Of a stretch of DNA of 64,000 nucleotides, positions 22,343 to 33,495 are shown in pieces. Position 1 is the stretch's first letter. The number at the start of each line of letters is the position of its first letter. The stretch is from Podospora pseudoanserina (lineage: Eukaryota > Ascomycota > Sordariomycetes > Sordariales > Podosporaceae), in NCBI RefSeq assembly GCF_035222485.1, contig NC_085923.1, forward strand, positions 1,736,001 to 1,800,000. The letters run 5' to 3'. A model generated the notes under the pieces. That model saw only the letters and a program-made list of their open reading frames with translations, did not search any database and had not been told where the DNA came from. The translations under genes and the position numbers were made by a program.

Positions 22343-22437
22343 GGTACCACTGGGAGTCAAACCCAGAGGATGGTACCAATTTAGCCACCGGTACCGAGTG
22401 GTGAGCACCTTTTCCACAGGAAAAAGAAAGTGTAACC
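22343..22437 (-). other. Second tRNA-like sequence with Pol III A-box and B-box
   Basis: The minus strand has a D-arm-like segment GTGTAGTGGTTACAC (4-bp stem, A-box match) near 22420-22437. It is followed by a second A-box-like GTGGCTAAATTGG and then a T arm (CTGGG, loop TTTGACT, CCCAG) at 22350-22366. GGTACC palindromes flank the T arm and occur three times. The parts do not fold as a single normal tRNA. Together with the tRNA-like sequence at 22181-22265 on the same strand, it could be a tRNA-derived SINE head. Confidence 0.35.
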
Positions 22438-23131
22438 ACTACACTATTAGACTGGTAGTTATCTCTGCTATTTGATACCTGCTACATGCGGGACCTTATA
22501 CATAAAGGGTCTGTTGGCAGTTGGTGTCTGTTGTGTTTGCTGGGCCAGCGTGGGAGGGAGATTTGATTTACGAATTTGTTTTCCCCACCCTGCCCCTGAC
22601 AGCACATGGCAACCGCAGCATCGGGTTCGCGCTAAATGAGGCGAGACGCGGTGCACGAGCCTCCGGAAGGGGGGCCGCGTGAACTGGCTCCCGACTTCCC
22701 GCTCATGCATTTTCTGGGATTCTTCTTCAGGCGATTCCAGAGCAATCTTGTTGCTGATCCGCATCTTGCCAGCGCCGTTCGGTTTTTTTTTTCTCTTCTT
22801 TCTTTTCTGTTCTGCAAAAGACGAGAGTTCTTACCTACTACGCACACATTTTTCTAATCTCCCGACTTCTTCTTCCACCTTCATTTGCTGCCCATCGCTT
22901 CTGTTTACCAATTGCCCCTATCTCGCCAACTCTTGCATGGGTCGTGGTAACTGACTTTGCGCCGTCAACACGCCGGCTCCCAACTTGCATTGACGCACAA
23001 GACACCACCAGCGGGAACCTGTGCGTTGACGGTTCGGTGCTTGTCCCGTCATTCCTGCCATTGACTTTTCCGATACCCACCCCAGCGGCCAAGCAAGCTC
23101 CAAGTTCCAACTGCACCACACACACCTCGCC
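22438..23131. other. Intergenic region, promoter and leader of the LRR gene
   Basis: No gene is seen. From about 22780 the sequence is pyrimidine-rich (TTTCTC runs), as in fungal 5' leaders, up to the ATG at 23132. Confidence 0.45.
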
Positions 23132-26100
23132 ATGGAGGAGCCACGACAGACCAAGCCGACCGGCATTCCTAGGCTCTCCAAAATACCTGTTCCTGGCCAA
23201 ACAACATCCACATCCAAGCTTCCTGTACCGCGATCTAGTTCTGTACGAACATCGCCCTCGCGGGAATCCCTGAAACCCAGTACCACCACCGGACAACTAC
23301 GCAATCCAAAGCTCAGGACCGCCGCCTCTCGCGATCAATTGGCGACGGCAGCCAGCTCACCTGTTCCCGTTCGCTCCGTATCATCACCCCATACCAGGAC
23401 ATCGCTTTCACACACGTCTGGAAATGCTAGGAATGCCGCGAACAAGGCCAACCCAGGCTTCACCCCCCAGCCCATGAGGCTGCTGAAACCAGGAGGACAG
23501 CCCGCGAACCAGTCCACACGCTCGACCTCAACTTCACGTGCCCCAAAACGTCAGCCTTCTCAGCAGTGGATTTCTGCCGCTACGGTCGACGAGCCGCTGA
23601 TCGAGGAACCCGAACATACTGTAACTGTGGAATATGTTGGAGATGATGTCGAGTTGGAGTCTCCCCCCGATTCAGCAAAGCTACGACCTTCGCTTTCCGA
23701 AAGAACCATGAAAACCTTGTCTCGTCTACCCTCCTCGCCCTCGGTCAAAGGAAAAGCTGCGGCATCCTTCTTCGATGTCACTGGTAACGGCAGACAGTCG
23801 CCGTCACGACCTGGGAGTCGGTCCTCTCGGCCCGGATCGAGTCACCAGTCTGAGGGTTCAAGTGGCCATTCACGCGGCAGCAGACCAGGCTCTCGCGTGG
23901 GCTTGGATTCTCCGGTAACATCAACCTTCGGATCACGAATTGCCACCTATCAGACGACCGTCTCCACTGTTGAGAACATACCCCTACGTGGCAGGAGAAG
24001 CATTCAATCATTCCAGCTACACTCTGTCAAGACACCATCAAAGGGTGTCCGGACTTCGGTTTATGAGATCAAGTCCCCATCCACCATTTCCTTCCCTCGC
24101 ACTCGCACGCCCAGCCCTGAGAAGCAGGCCCCGGATGTTGCCGTATCACGGTTTGGTGCAAAGACCGTGGCTACCGGTTTGAGGAAACGGCAATCAGTGA
24201 ATGGGCTGATGAAGAAACCGTCCACACCTGCACTCCGCAAACAGCCGTCAACTGAGACAACTAGAAAAGCCTCTTCAGCATCGCAAATGTCTTCGGCCAC
24301 TTCAAACGAGGGGACGCACCCGTCTGGCGGCTCGGTTGTATCAGGAAGCACTGCACTCACAGCAAATTCCGGAGATTCCACCCCCGGACAAGCATACCGC
24401 AAAGCTTCGTCCGCTCTGCGTGAGCAAATCGCCAAGGCAAAGGCTGCGAAGCGAGCTGCTGCTTCACAGCAAGCATTTTCTGAGCTTGGAAATAGTCTAC
24501 CTGAGGAGCCTCCTCTGGTGCCGACTGACAACAGCTTTGACTTTGGCTTACACCATGACCCCTTCAATCAGCACCGTGATGATAAATCGCAGGAAAAGGT
24601 GCTGCGAAGCCGGCTGGAGACAGCGAGGACCAGTGGTCGGCTCAACATTGCCGCCATGGGTCTTCGAGAAATCCCAGCTGACGTTCTCAACATGTACAAT
24701 CTTGAGTTGGTTGGACAATCTAGCGGTGCCTGGGCCGAGAGTGTTGATCTCACCAGGTTTGTTGCTGCTGACAACGAGCTGGAGATGATTGCCGAATCTG
24801 TGTTCCCAGATGTCGACCCCCAGGAATTTGCGGATGATGAGGATAGCCAAGGAAATATCTTTTTGGGACTGGAGACATTGGACTTGCATGGAAACATGCT
24901 CATTTCCTTGCCGATGGGGTTGAGACGCCTATCGTTGCTCACTTCGCTCAATCTGGTAAGTTTGCACAATGCAGTCGAGATATCACTTGGTCCTTTGCTG
25001 ACGACCATTCAAAGTCTGTCAACCGACTGGCGAACAACTCGCTCGAGGTTATATCTCAGATCACCTCTCTGCGCGACCTGAAACTCGGTGGCAACCTTTT
25101 GTACGGGCCACTTGAACCTTGCTTCTCCGACTTGAAGAACCTTGAAATTTTGGATCTTCATGGCAACAATATTGCATCGTTGCCTACCAACTTTGGCAGC
25201 CTTTCTCGTCTTAGGATTCTCAACATTGGCGAGAACGGTTTCGAGACTCTGCCTTTCGAGACGCTTGCGGCCTTGCCCCTGACAGAGCTAATTGCACGCA
25301 AGAACCAGCTGCGCGGCACACTCGTGGAAGAGCAGGTGCAATCGCTTCCAACCCTTCAGATATTGGATGTTTCTTCCAACCAACTAGCGCATATTTGCTC
25401 GACGGGTCGCTCGATTGCCATGCCTGCTTTACACCAGCTGTGTGTTTCGATGAATCGCCTACAGTCGCTTCCCGACATTGGGAACTGGGCTGCTTTGCAT
25501 ACCATTGCGGCTGACGAGAACAGCATCAATGCTATCCCTGAAGGATTCACCAAGCTGTCTCAGCTTCGCTCTGTTGACTTTTCTAGCAATGACATTCGGG
25601 TCATCCCTGCCGAGATTGGCCAGATGGAGAGTCTTGCCATGCTTCGGCTGAGTGGTAACCCTTTGCGAGAGAAGAAGTTCAGTACCATGAGCACCGAGGA
25701 GATGAAGGAGATACTTGCTCAGAGACTCGAGCCGCCCACAGATTTTGAGACGCAGCCCGAACCTCAGCTTGAACCACAGCCCGAACCCCACGTCGAAGCT
25801 CAACCTGAACCCCCAGCCGAGGCTCAACCTGAACTTCAGCCTGAACCTCAAATCGAACCTCAACCTGAACTCCAAGCCGCCCCTCGGGTTGAACCCCAAG
25901 CCCAGCCAGCTCAAACTGATGGTGCGGAAGAGACGCCTGTCCCGCAGGTGACAGGGCCTGTTGCCTCCCACGACGACGCTGACGACAGTCGCTCCGATAT
26001 GGACGATTTTGCGACCCCGCCAACGTCTGCGCCGGCGTCCCCTGCTCGATCACGATCTCAAACCATCACCGGACAAATGTGGCCCGTTAAGCCCGGCGGC

Positions 26101-26787
26101 GTTTTGGACCGGTCCAACACCGAGTCATCCTCTCTGCACCCCCTCATCAGCTCCAAGGTTGCGGCCAGCAACCAAGTCAAGGAAATCCAGCTCCACCACA
26201 ACCTGTTTACCTGCCTCCCGGAATCCCTGACCTTTTTTGCCGAGACGATGACTGCGCTGTCGCTGGCTCACAACCAGCTGGTCCAGGAATCCTACCTGGG
26301 CGGCGCCAGCGGCAACGAAAAGATTGAGCTCCCAGCTCTGAAGGAACTCAACCTCTCGCACAACCACATTACCGGTTTGGGCCCACTGGTCGCCCATCTG
26401 ATGGCGCCGAATCTGGAAAAGGTCGATGTGAGCTTCAACCGGATCTCTTGTCTGCCGCCGGGGACGACGCTGAGGGATGCGTTTCCCGAGTTGGTGGTGC
26501 TGCACATTTCGAATAATCACCTGGTGGAGCTGGAGCCGGAGTCGATTAGGGGGATGAGGGTTGTGGATGCTAGTAATAATGATATTGCGCATCTGAATCC
26601 GAGGATTGGGTTGCTGGGGGGTGTGCTGGAGAGGTTGGAGGTGAGCGGGAATCGGTTTAGGGTGCCGAAGTGGAGTGTGCTGGAGAGGGGGACGGAGGCT
26701 ACGCTGCGGTGGTTGAGGGGGCGGGTGCCGGTTGCGGAGATGGGGGAGGCGGCTAGGGGGGAGGGGGCGGGGGAGGAGGTTGATTGA
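23132..26787 (+). CDS. Large leucine-rich-repeat protein, LRRC40-like
   Basis: Exons are 23132-24955 and 25015-26787, giving 1198 residues. The 59-nt intron (GTAAGT..TCAAAG) splits a repeat: LTSLNL joins SVNRLANNSLEVI. The first 480 residues are Ser/Thr/Pro/Arg-rich and disordered, with several SRPGS-type runs. LRRs begin at about 490 (GRLNIAAMGLREIPADVL), and many follow the LxxLxLxxNxLxxLP pattern. At about 840-895 a low-complexity insert of Gln-Pro-Glu repeats interrupts the array. LRRs resume afterwards and close with SGNRFRVPKWSVLERGTEAT and LRWLRGRVP, the characteristic end of LRRC40-type proteins. The function is unknown; the fold suggests a scaffold. The first ATG fits a good context (CGCCATGG). 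Confidence 0.88.
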
Positions 26788-27482
26788 CTGTTTGGAGGGT
26801 TCAAGTGGTTTTCTGTTGTGTGGTTTCTGATGGGGGTGCTTTTTCCGGTGGGGGGTTTGGTGGGATATTATTTTTAACTCTGGGCTGCGAGGTTTGTCTT
26901 GTTTCTTCGCTTCTCACTCGCGGCTTGCTGTTTCTTGTAGGTTATTATTTGCTAGGGCTCTCTTTTTTTTTCTGGGGCCAAGTATGTTTGATACCATTTC
27001 TTGGGGGTTGTTTCTACTGGGTGGTGGCGGTGTGTAGGGAGTGTATTTAATTGTGTATCATTACCTTCTGTCTGGGCTGGTTTGTCTGGCTTGTCTACCC
27101 GGCTTGAAGGGGGATGGGGAGGGTAAGCTTTGCGGTTGAGGCGTGCGTTATCTGCTGTGACGTGTACGTAGGGTAGGGTAGGGTAGGGCAGGAGGGCAAC
27201 GAGGCATTTTCAACATTGTCGAAAAGCTTTGTGAAATCTTGTTTCTTGAAATCAGCTCGTGGCTTTGATCGTGACATGGGATGGCGGCGCCGAGGGGGGG
27301 GGTTGGGTTTGGGTTTTGGCAGAGGCGGGTTGTGATGATTTGAGGTTTTTTGTCTTTCTTTTTTTTTCCTTTTAAGTAGTTTTGCAAATTTGACAACGGC
27401 CATTGAGACCCGACACGAGACGAGGCTTACCGCCAGAACACGAGACCTATCACCAGGACGACAATCATCCCTAGCTGAAAAC
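26788..27482. other. Intergenic region with TAGGG pentanucleotide repeats
   Basis: No gene is seen. Five TAGGG-like pentamers stand in tandem at about 27169-27190; they resemble but do not equal the fungal telomere unit TTAGGG. The stretch at 26788-27060 is the GT-rich 3' region of the LRR gene. Confidence 0.5.
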
Positions 27483-27632
27483 ATGATGGAACCCAAAGAC
27501 ATGGTCGGGGTTGCGGTAGGGGCTGCTGTTGGCGACCTACTGGTTTGGTTCTTGACCGGAAAGATTTCTCAACATTTTAGGGAGGCGAGAGGCAAAGAGA
27601 GGGTCAAGGGCGGGGGGGGGGGGACAATTTGA
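27483..27632 (+). CDS. Small hypothetical protein (doubtful)
   Basis: The frame encodes about 50 residues with one hydrophobic stretch (VGVAVGAAVGDLLVWFL) and a basic end. It stops just after a run of a dozen G residues near 27610-27624. In a neighbouring frame the reading stays open about 40 codons further, so the end depends on the exact G count. No family is recognised. Confidence 0.25.
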   Translation: MMEPKDMVGVAVGAAVGDLLVWFLTGKISQHFREARGKERVKGGGGGTI

Positions 27633-28235
27633 GGGATTTGGAGGCAATGACGGCAGCGACGAGATCAACGGGACGATGGGACTGCCAACACCCGAGAAGA
27701 TGCTTGAAGTGATACCGTTTAGAAGGTGCTGAAGATACGAGGTAGTTTTGGTAGCAAAAATACAGGATGGAGTACAAGCCAAATGTCCTTCCCCGTCTTC
27801 AAGCATTTAATATTCACATCATGCTCCCTCTATTCTATTGCTCTTCTCTGGAGTACCGTTTATTCAACGGCCGTAGAGAAGAAAAGCATGACATATAACC
27901 CTAACCCCCACACTTTCCCCCTTCCCCAAGTTCTAAACCCGGCCCCACAATAATTACCCCCTGGTCGGTGCACCCTTGTATCACCCCTGACGCGCCACGG
28001 TGTGCAACTGCTTGCGCGCCGGACGGACCACCAGCCTCCAAAGTGTCCCTTTGCAATTCAACGACGACAGACAATCACCACCACCCCAACCCGCGCGCTC
28101 ATTTTGGCATGTCTCCCCGTTCCAATCAATCCTCCCAATTCCAATCAACTAACAGTTCCCTCTCTAATTCCAGATTTCCATTTTCTACCCTCCTTTATCT
28201 TATCAAGCAACAACTTTCCTTTCAAAACGAAAACA

Positions 28236-28657
28236 ATGACGCGCGCCCAGCAGACCATCTCCCTCGCCTTGTTGGTGACTTCGGTACGCCTCCCACGACC
28301 TTGCCAGTCCCATAAACGATTGCTGACAAATTGTGTGGTGGAATAGCTCTACCTCTCCCTCTACTTGGGCTTGATCCCCTTACCAGCTGTTGTTCAGGAC
28401 GAGATTATCCCTGTGGTGAGTCCCCCCCACCCCTTTTTTGGGTTATAATGTGCGGTGGGCGGTGGTGGTGGTGGGTTAACAAAGTAAATAACAAGCTCCC
28501 CTTCTGGTCCCTCGTCACGTTTGGCGCCTGGCTGCTCTTCCGGCTGGGATGGGGCATGCTCACCTTCAAGGACACACCCGAGGCGTACGCCGAGTTGATG
28601 GAGGAGATTAAGCTGGCCAAGGCGGATTTGAGGGTTAAGGGGTTGGATGTTGATTAA
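28236..28657 (+). CDS. dpm3: Dolichol-phosphate mannosyltransferase subunit 3
   Basis: Exons are 28236-28283, 28347-28415 and 28496-28657, giving 92 residues. Introns of 63 and 80 nt are both in phase 0. The protein starts MTRAQQTISLALLVTS, has two membrane helices (about 7-27 and 40-58, the second around FWSLVTFGAWLLFRLGWGML) and a short C-terminal helix FKDTPEAYAELMEEIKLAK. That is the whole architecture of DPM3, which anchors the catalytic subunit Dpm1 to the ER membrane for dolichol-phosphate-mannose synthesis. This donor feeds N-glycosylation, O-mannosylation and GPI anchors. The length matches the family exactly. Confidence 0.92.
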
Positions 28658-29239
28658 AATGTGGCGACTACAGATAAAAGGATACGGGTTTTGGGGGCGG
28701 ATGGGAAGAGATAGGAAAAAGAAAAAGATGATAATACAAAATGTATTGTGAGATCCAAGCAGGCAAAAAGCTTACCAAGCCTCCCTCCCGGGCTTGGTTA
28801 CGAAAAACCCCGAAAGGTTTTACTTTGACAAAGACTCGAACGAACGCGTCTTGGTACCTACATTGTAGGGCCTTACCTAGGTGGGCGCCGCGACTCCCAA
28901 TACTGCTACGCCATTTGGCGAGAGCCGGGTTGGGAGTCTTGTTCGGTGCGGGAAGGTGCGGTGCGCTAATACTTATACCGTGGGAGCAGCTGTTATAGCG
29001 GAAGGTGCGTCGCAGATAAGGCATGTCACGAGCTATCATTTCATGCTACAAAATGCTGATAAATACATGTGTGTTTCTGGGAACAACACAGCTCTGGTGC
29101 TGTCTCCTGCTTTCATGATGTCTGCTCCCCAGCAAGCAGAGACACCACCGTCCGTACAGCGATAAGAGGATCTTCACCTCCCTGTACAAGCTCGTCAAAC
29201 AGCCTCGGTATCCCAGACAATTGCCCCCTTTCGTCATGT
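28658..29239. other. Convergent 3' intergenic region
   Basis: This lies between the ends of DPM3 (plus) and the next gene (minus). No gene is seen. Confidence 0.45.
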
Positions 29240-31077
29240 TTACGCCCTGTGATTTTTTGTCAGTCACTAGTCGACATTCGCAGAAGAAAAACAGAGAACT
29301 CACACTTCCCCGGCATCCCCACCAAAACCCCAATATCACTCCTCGCCTCCCCCGTCCAGTCGAACTCAATCTTCCACATCACCCTCAACCCCGACACCTC
29401 CCCCTCCCCCTCCCCCTTTCCATTCAACACCGGAACCTCGAGATCCAAGCACGTCTTCCCCATATACGGGAGCAGCTCACCAGTATCATACCTCTCCTCT
29501 TCCTCCTCCCCGTCCCCCTCCTCCTCATCCTCATCCTCCTCGCCCCCCCTCTTTCTCACCCTATTCCTCTTCTTCCTCTCCCTCAACTTCCTCACCATCC
29601 CCCCCAACCGCCTCTTATCCCCCACCTCCCGTTCCAAAACCCTCCAAACCTTGGCCCTCTCCACCCCCACCCTCACCCACTCCCCCATCGCCCAAGTCAA
29701 CACACTAATATTGTTCCCCAACCCACTACTCGCCACCCCGCCATCCCCCAGCCCGTCAACAATCCTCCTCACAAACGGCCCCAACTCCCCCTCGGCCCCA
29801 GCCGGATCCATCCTCGGCACCGCAATCCCCGTCACCCCCAAAGTCCTGGTATTAACACTCATCTCAATCCTCGCCGTGAACAACCCCCTACAAGGCTTAG
29901 CCGAAGCAACAGTGATAAAATGCTGCTGCACCAGCGGCTCTTCTTCTTCTTCCCGCGGCAAAGGGAATATTTGAGACGTAAAACTTAATGGTGTGAACGC
30001 CCGGAGAAAAGGGAGGGATTCAGCTGCTGACATGGGGAGAGGGTGGTGGGATATGATCGGTTTGTCCAGGTTATCCGGGGTCGGTTCGGGAGGAGAAGAA
30101 GAAAGAGGCTTGCTGAACGGGAGGAAGGAGATAGGGTTGAGCGCCGAGGCGAGCCAGTCATCTGCTGGTGTGGGGAGGGGTTCTTTCTCTGGGGGGAGGG
30201 CGTGCCGCCGGAGGAGGGAGAGGATCTCTTCTGGGTTTGGTGGTGGGGAGGCTTCCTTTTTGGCAAGACGACTTTGCCTTAGGCGCTCGTTTTCTGCTGT
30301 GGCGAGGGAGAGGTCTTTTTCTAGGGAGGCGAGTTCTGCGTGGAGGGAGTTGAGGAGGTTCTTCTTGTCTGCATCGGGGTCGATGGGTCTTAGGCCTCGT
30401 AGTTCCGCGGTTGTGGGTTCGGGGGGTGCTGGACGGGGGCTTTGCTGGCCCTTTTTGCCGGGGGATGGGGGCGGTTGGTGGGTGGGATCGTCGAGCTGGC
30501 CTGGTTCTGCTGGTCGAACGGGGGGCTGTTTGAGGGGGGATGAGCTCTTGATTCTCTCCGCTAGGGCCTTGCTTCGTTTTGGTCTTCTAGACGGGGTGTT
30601 GTGTATCCCTGATGGAGGCGTGCTGACTACGGGATCGGGTCGTTCGGGGGTTGGCGGGAGCTCTGGTTCGGGAACTACAACCTCGGGGAGCATGCCGAGG
30701 GGTGGTGATCGCCGGAGACCTCGGCGAGCAAAGGGGTTGATTGCTTCGGCAGCCTCCTCGGGTGCCGGGGGTGGGAGTGGTCGTGGTACGGGTCTTGGAA
30801 GTGCGCTTTTCGCTTTCGGTCGTCTTGCTGGTGAACGGAGGCCCTTATCCTCCTCGCCTACGTTGGCTCCGGTGTTCTGACCCCTCTCCTCTGCTGATGT
30901 CGCATCCCGTTTCGCGGACCGTAGGTCGAGCTGCTTTCTAAGCGCTCGTGTTAAGCCCCCGGTGCTATCGGGGGTCTCGGCGGACAGAGGCGCACTTGGT
31001 GATACTTGCGACTCGGGCTGTATCTGAACAGCGGTTCGAGGTGAGGTTCTCCTTCTCTTGGGCGCTGAAGTTTCCAT
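29240..31077 (-). CDS. Coiled-coil nuclear protein, possibly a kinetochore component
   Basis: The main exon is 29306-31077. A likely intron at 29247-29305 (59 nt, GTGTGA..CACAG, with a CTGAC branch site) leads to a 7-nt last coding exon ending at 29240, giving 592 residues. Without splicing the frame ends at 29260 with 605 residues. The N-terminal 230 residues are basic and Pro-rich with a KRRR patch (likely nuclear) and SSPLKQPP-type sites. A coiled coil follows at about 235-270 (LLNSLHAELASLEKDLSLAT). The C-terminal half looks globular (QQHFITVASAKPCRGLFTAR, WAMGEWVRVGVERAK), broken by an acidic run. Coil plus RWD-like domain recalls CENP-O/P-type kinetochore proteins, but I cannot confirm this. 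Confidence 0.65.
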
Positions 31078-31741
31078 GGTGGCGTAATTCAGATGTTGTC
31101 TATCTAATCATGGTCGCATACAGGTTTGGCGCGAGAAGACAGTTGCGGACGCGTCAAATCTGCTGTGTTGTGCTTGCGCGCTGGGTTGATGTGGTCGGGA
31201 TGTTGCTTTGCGCTGTTGTGCTGGAAAATTGCCAAGACTACGTCAAAAGGCTGTCTGATGGACTAAATGTACAGCTACTGTATCACGGGTTGAAGATTTG
31301 CTGAAAAGGCCTAGTGTTTCTAACAATATATAGGCTACTGAGAGAATATGAAGTGCTGTATGCCTCAGGTCAATTGACGCTTTCTTCGATTACCATATCG
31401 CAATGGCCGCCATGGCAATGTAAACACTGATGTTGAAGCTCTCAGACTACACGTGACCTGACACGTGCAGTTGTCAAGGTGGATGATTTGCTCTTGACAG
31501 GTGATCCGTGCTTTCCATGACGTTAGCGGCATGTCCTCGGCACAAATTCTTGAAATCCGGTGTCCCGCAGCGCAATGGACCCCTGCCTCGACCACAATTG
31601 AAATCTCGTCCGATAAGTAACCGTTTTCTCCCCCAAAGTCCCCGGGTGCCTCTCCCAACCGCCAACGCTTCTTTTCCTCCGCTTCCTGCAGCCTTCCCCA
31701 AACTTTAAACTCGTACCACACTTCAAACTCCCCCCAAAAAA
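31078..31741. promoter_or_regulatory. Divergent promoter region
   Basis: This region separates the start codons of the coiled-coil gene (minus) and the OXLD1-like gene (plus). No other gene is seen. The last 100 bp are pyrimidine-rich leader. Confidence 0.45.
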
Positions 31742-32911
31742 ATGCGGAGATCCATCTTCACTGCGCAGCCCGCCGCGCGCGCTATGAGCCGGGCCCTGAG
31801 CAACCAGCCCACCCGCCGCGCATTCGCTTCCACCCCCGCGACCCCCATTGAGCCCTCCAAGGAGCAAGCTCACCCGATCGGCCCCTTTTACGAATCCGTC
31901 CTCCGCACCCCCTCCGGTCCCTTCCCCAAGGTCAAGCCCGAAGAGCCCCCCGTCACCTCCCAATCCAACCCCAAGTCCATGCCCGATCCCGCCCCCGCCC
32001 CGGCCGAAAAGCCCCCCGCCGAAAAGGAGGAGCCGACCGAGAAGCAAGCCCCCGCCGCCGAGGAGAAACCCTCCACCAAACCCGCCCCCGCTCCCCCCAA
32101 GGAGGAGAAACCAAAGCCCTCCCCCAAGGCCGCCGCCGTCGAGGAAGAAAAGCCAGTCGAGGCCCCCATCGCCGAGGAAAAGAAGCCGTTGAAGCGCACC
32201 CGCAAGCCACGAAGCACCGGAACCAAGTCCGTTGATTCCTCCCCCCATTCTTCTTCTGCTGTTTCTTCTGCCCAAGAATCACCACTTTCTTCCTCTTCAT
32301 CATCCACCACAATTCCTCCAACCCCCAAATCCGGCCCCAACCCCGCTATCCTCCTCCCCTCCGACCAACCGCCAACCTCCTCCTCGAAAGAAGAACTCCC
32401 TTCTAACACGGCCTCCGAACAGAACTCCCAACGCGCAAGAGTAATCTTTGGCTCCTCCCTCGCCGGCCCCGCCGAGCGCGCCGAACGTCTCGCCCGCATA
32501 AAATCCGAATCCCGCCTCATCAACGGTGTCCTCGTGCCCCCAAAACCAGAAGAACCAGACAATTGCTGCATGAGCGGGTGTGTAAACTGCGTCTGGGATC
32601 GGTTTCGTGACGAGATGGAGGATTGGGCTGCAAAGTCCAAACTTGCGGAAGCGAGGATGGAGGCTGCGACAGAAGTGGGTGAACAGGTCGGGGTTACACA
32701 GGACAGTATAGAGAGCACAAATACTACTAGTACTACTATGGAGGATGATGGCGGTGGCTCGGTCGCGAATTGGGATCCGGATGGGAAAACAACTAGAGAT
32801 CTTTGGGATGAGGAGCTGTACAAGAACGTGCCGGTGGGGATTAGGGAGTTTATGAAGCAGGAGAAGAAGTTGAAGGAGAAGCATGCTAGGGAGGGGACTT
32901 TGGGGGGTTAA
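31742..32911 (+). CDS. Mitochondrial oxidoreductase-like domain protein (OXLD1-like)
   Basis: This is a single exon of 389 residues. The N-terminus MRRSIFTAQPAARAMSRALS is basic and lacks acids, a clear mitochondrial targeting sequence, with RRAFAS as a likely cleavage region. Residues 60-240 are Pro/Glu/Lys-rich low complexity. The conserved part is PDNCCMSGCVNCVWD at about 272-286, with Cys275, Cys276, Cys280 and Cys283. This is the oxidoreductase-like N-terminal domain of OXLD1, with a following DEMEDW helix. The C-terminus has PVGIREFMKQEKKLKEKH. The biochemical role of the family is not established; the Cys cluster suggests metal or redox chemistry. Confidence 0.8.
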   Translation: MRRSIFTAQPAARAMSRALSNQPTRRAFASTPATPIEPSKEQAHPIGPFYESVLRTPSGPFPKVKPEEPPVTSQSNPKSMPDPAPAPAEKPPAEKEEPTEKQAPAAEEKPSTKPAPAPPKEEKPKPSPKAAAVEEEKPVEAPIAEEKKPLKRTRKPRSTGTKSVDSSPHSSSAVSSAQESPLSSSSSSTTIPPTPKSGPNPAILLPSDQPPTSSSKEELPSNTASEQNSQRARVIFGSSLAGPAERAERLARIKSESRLINGVLVPPKPEEPDNCCMSGCVNCVWDRFRDEMEDWAAKSKLAEARMEAATEVGEQVGVTQDSIESTNTTSTTMEDDGGGSVANWDPDGKTTRDLWDEELYKNVPVGIREFMKQEKKLKEKHAREGTLGG

Positions 32912-33495
32912 GATTGTGGGTAGACGTGTGATGATGCTGTACGATATCAGGAACTGTTTTTTCCTCCTTTTGTCAACCCTTCTAGAGAGAGTCCCTTGTT
33001 ATTGGTAGTGGCGGTGGTTTTTGTTTGTTGAATACCCATGGAAGTTGCGAACTGTTGTAGATCTCATGGCCAAGTTGCGGTGGGAGGTATGGGTAATTTT
33101 TATATTGACGCGGGTTGCGCGTCTTTCAGTTTTGTGGCCTCAGTTCATCGTGATTCTTGAGGGGGGTTGCTATGTATGTCCATGGGAGGCTGATGTCGCA
33201 AGTCTGTTTATATATATCCAAGGCTTTCCCTGAACTGGCTGCTGTCCTCCAACTCATCGAACCCATGTCGTAGGATCAACACCCCATCTATGACCTCTCC
33301 GTCCCCGTGTAATCATCCCCAGACGCCATGTCCCCTTCTGTCAAAATCTCCAAGTGATGCTCAGAAAACTCCCGCTGGCTTTCCCCATTCTTCCGTTACT
33401 CCGTAGGTATCATCACGGGAACGCAATGCTATTTCTGTTTTTTTGGGTATTTTTCTCTCTTTTTTTTTTTGGTTGGGTTGCTATCATCCCCGTAT
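32912..33495. other. Convergent 3' intergenic region
   Basis: No gene is seen between the stop codons of the OXLD1-like gene and the phosphoribosyltransferase gene. T-rich tracts near 33440-33480 may serve as 3' processing signals. Confidence 0.45.

Noticed and set aside
30000-30880. Gly/Arg/Ser-rich open frame antisense to the coiled-coil nuclear protein
   Set aside because: Low-complexity shadow of the Pro/Ser/Arg-rich sense sequence.
31523-32823. Two long antisense frames over the OXLD1-like gene
   Set aside because: Gly- and Ser-rich shadows of the Pro-rich sense repeats; the sense strand has a targeting sequence and a conserved Cys motif.
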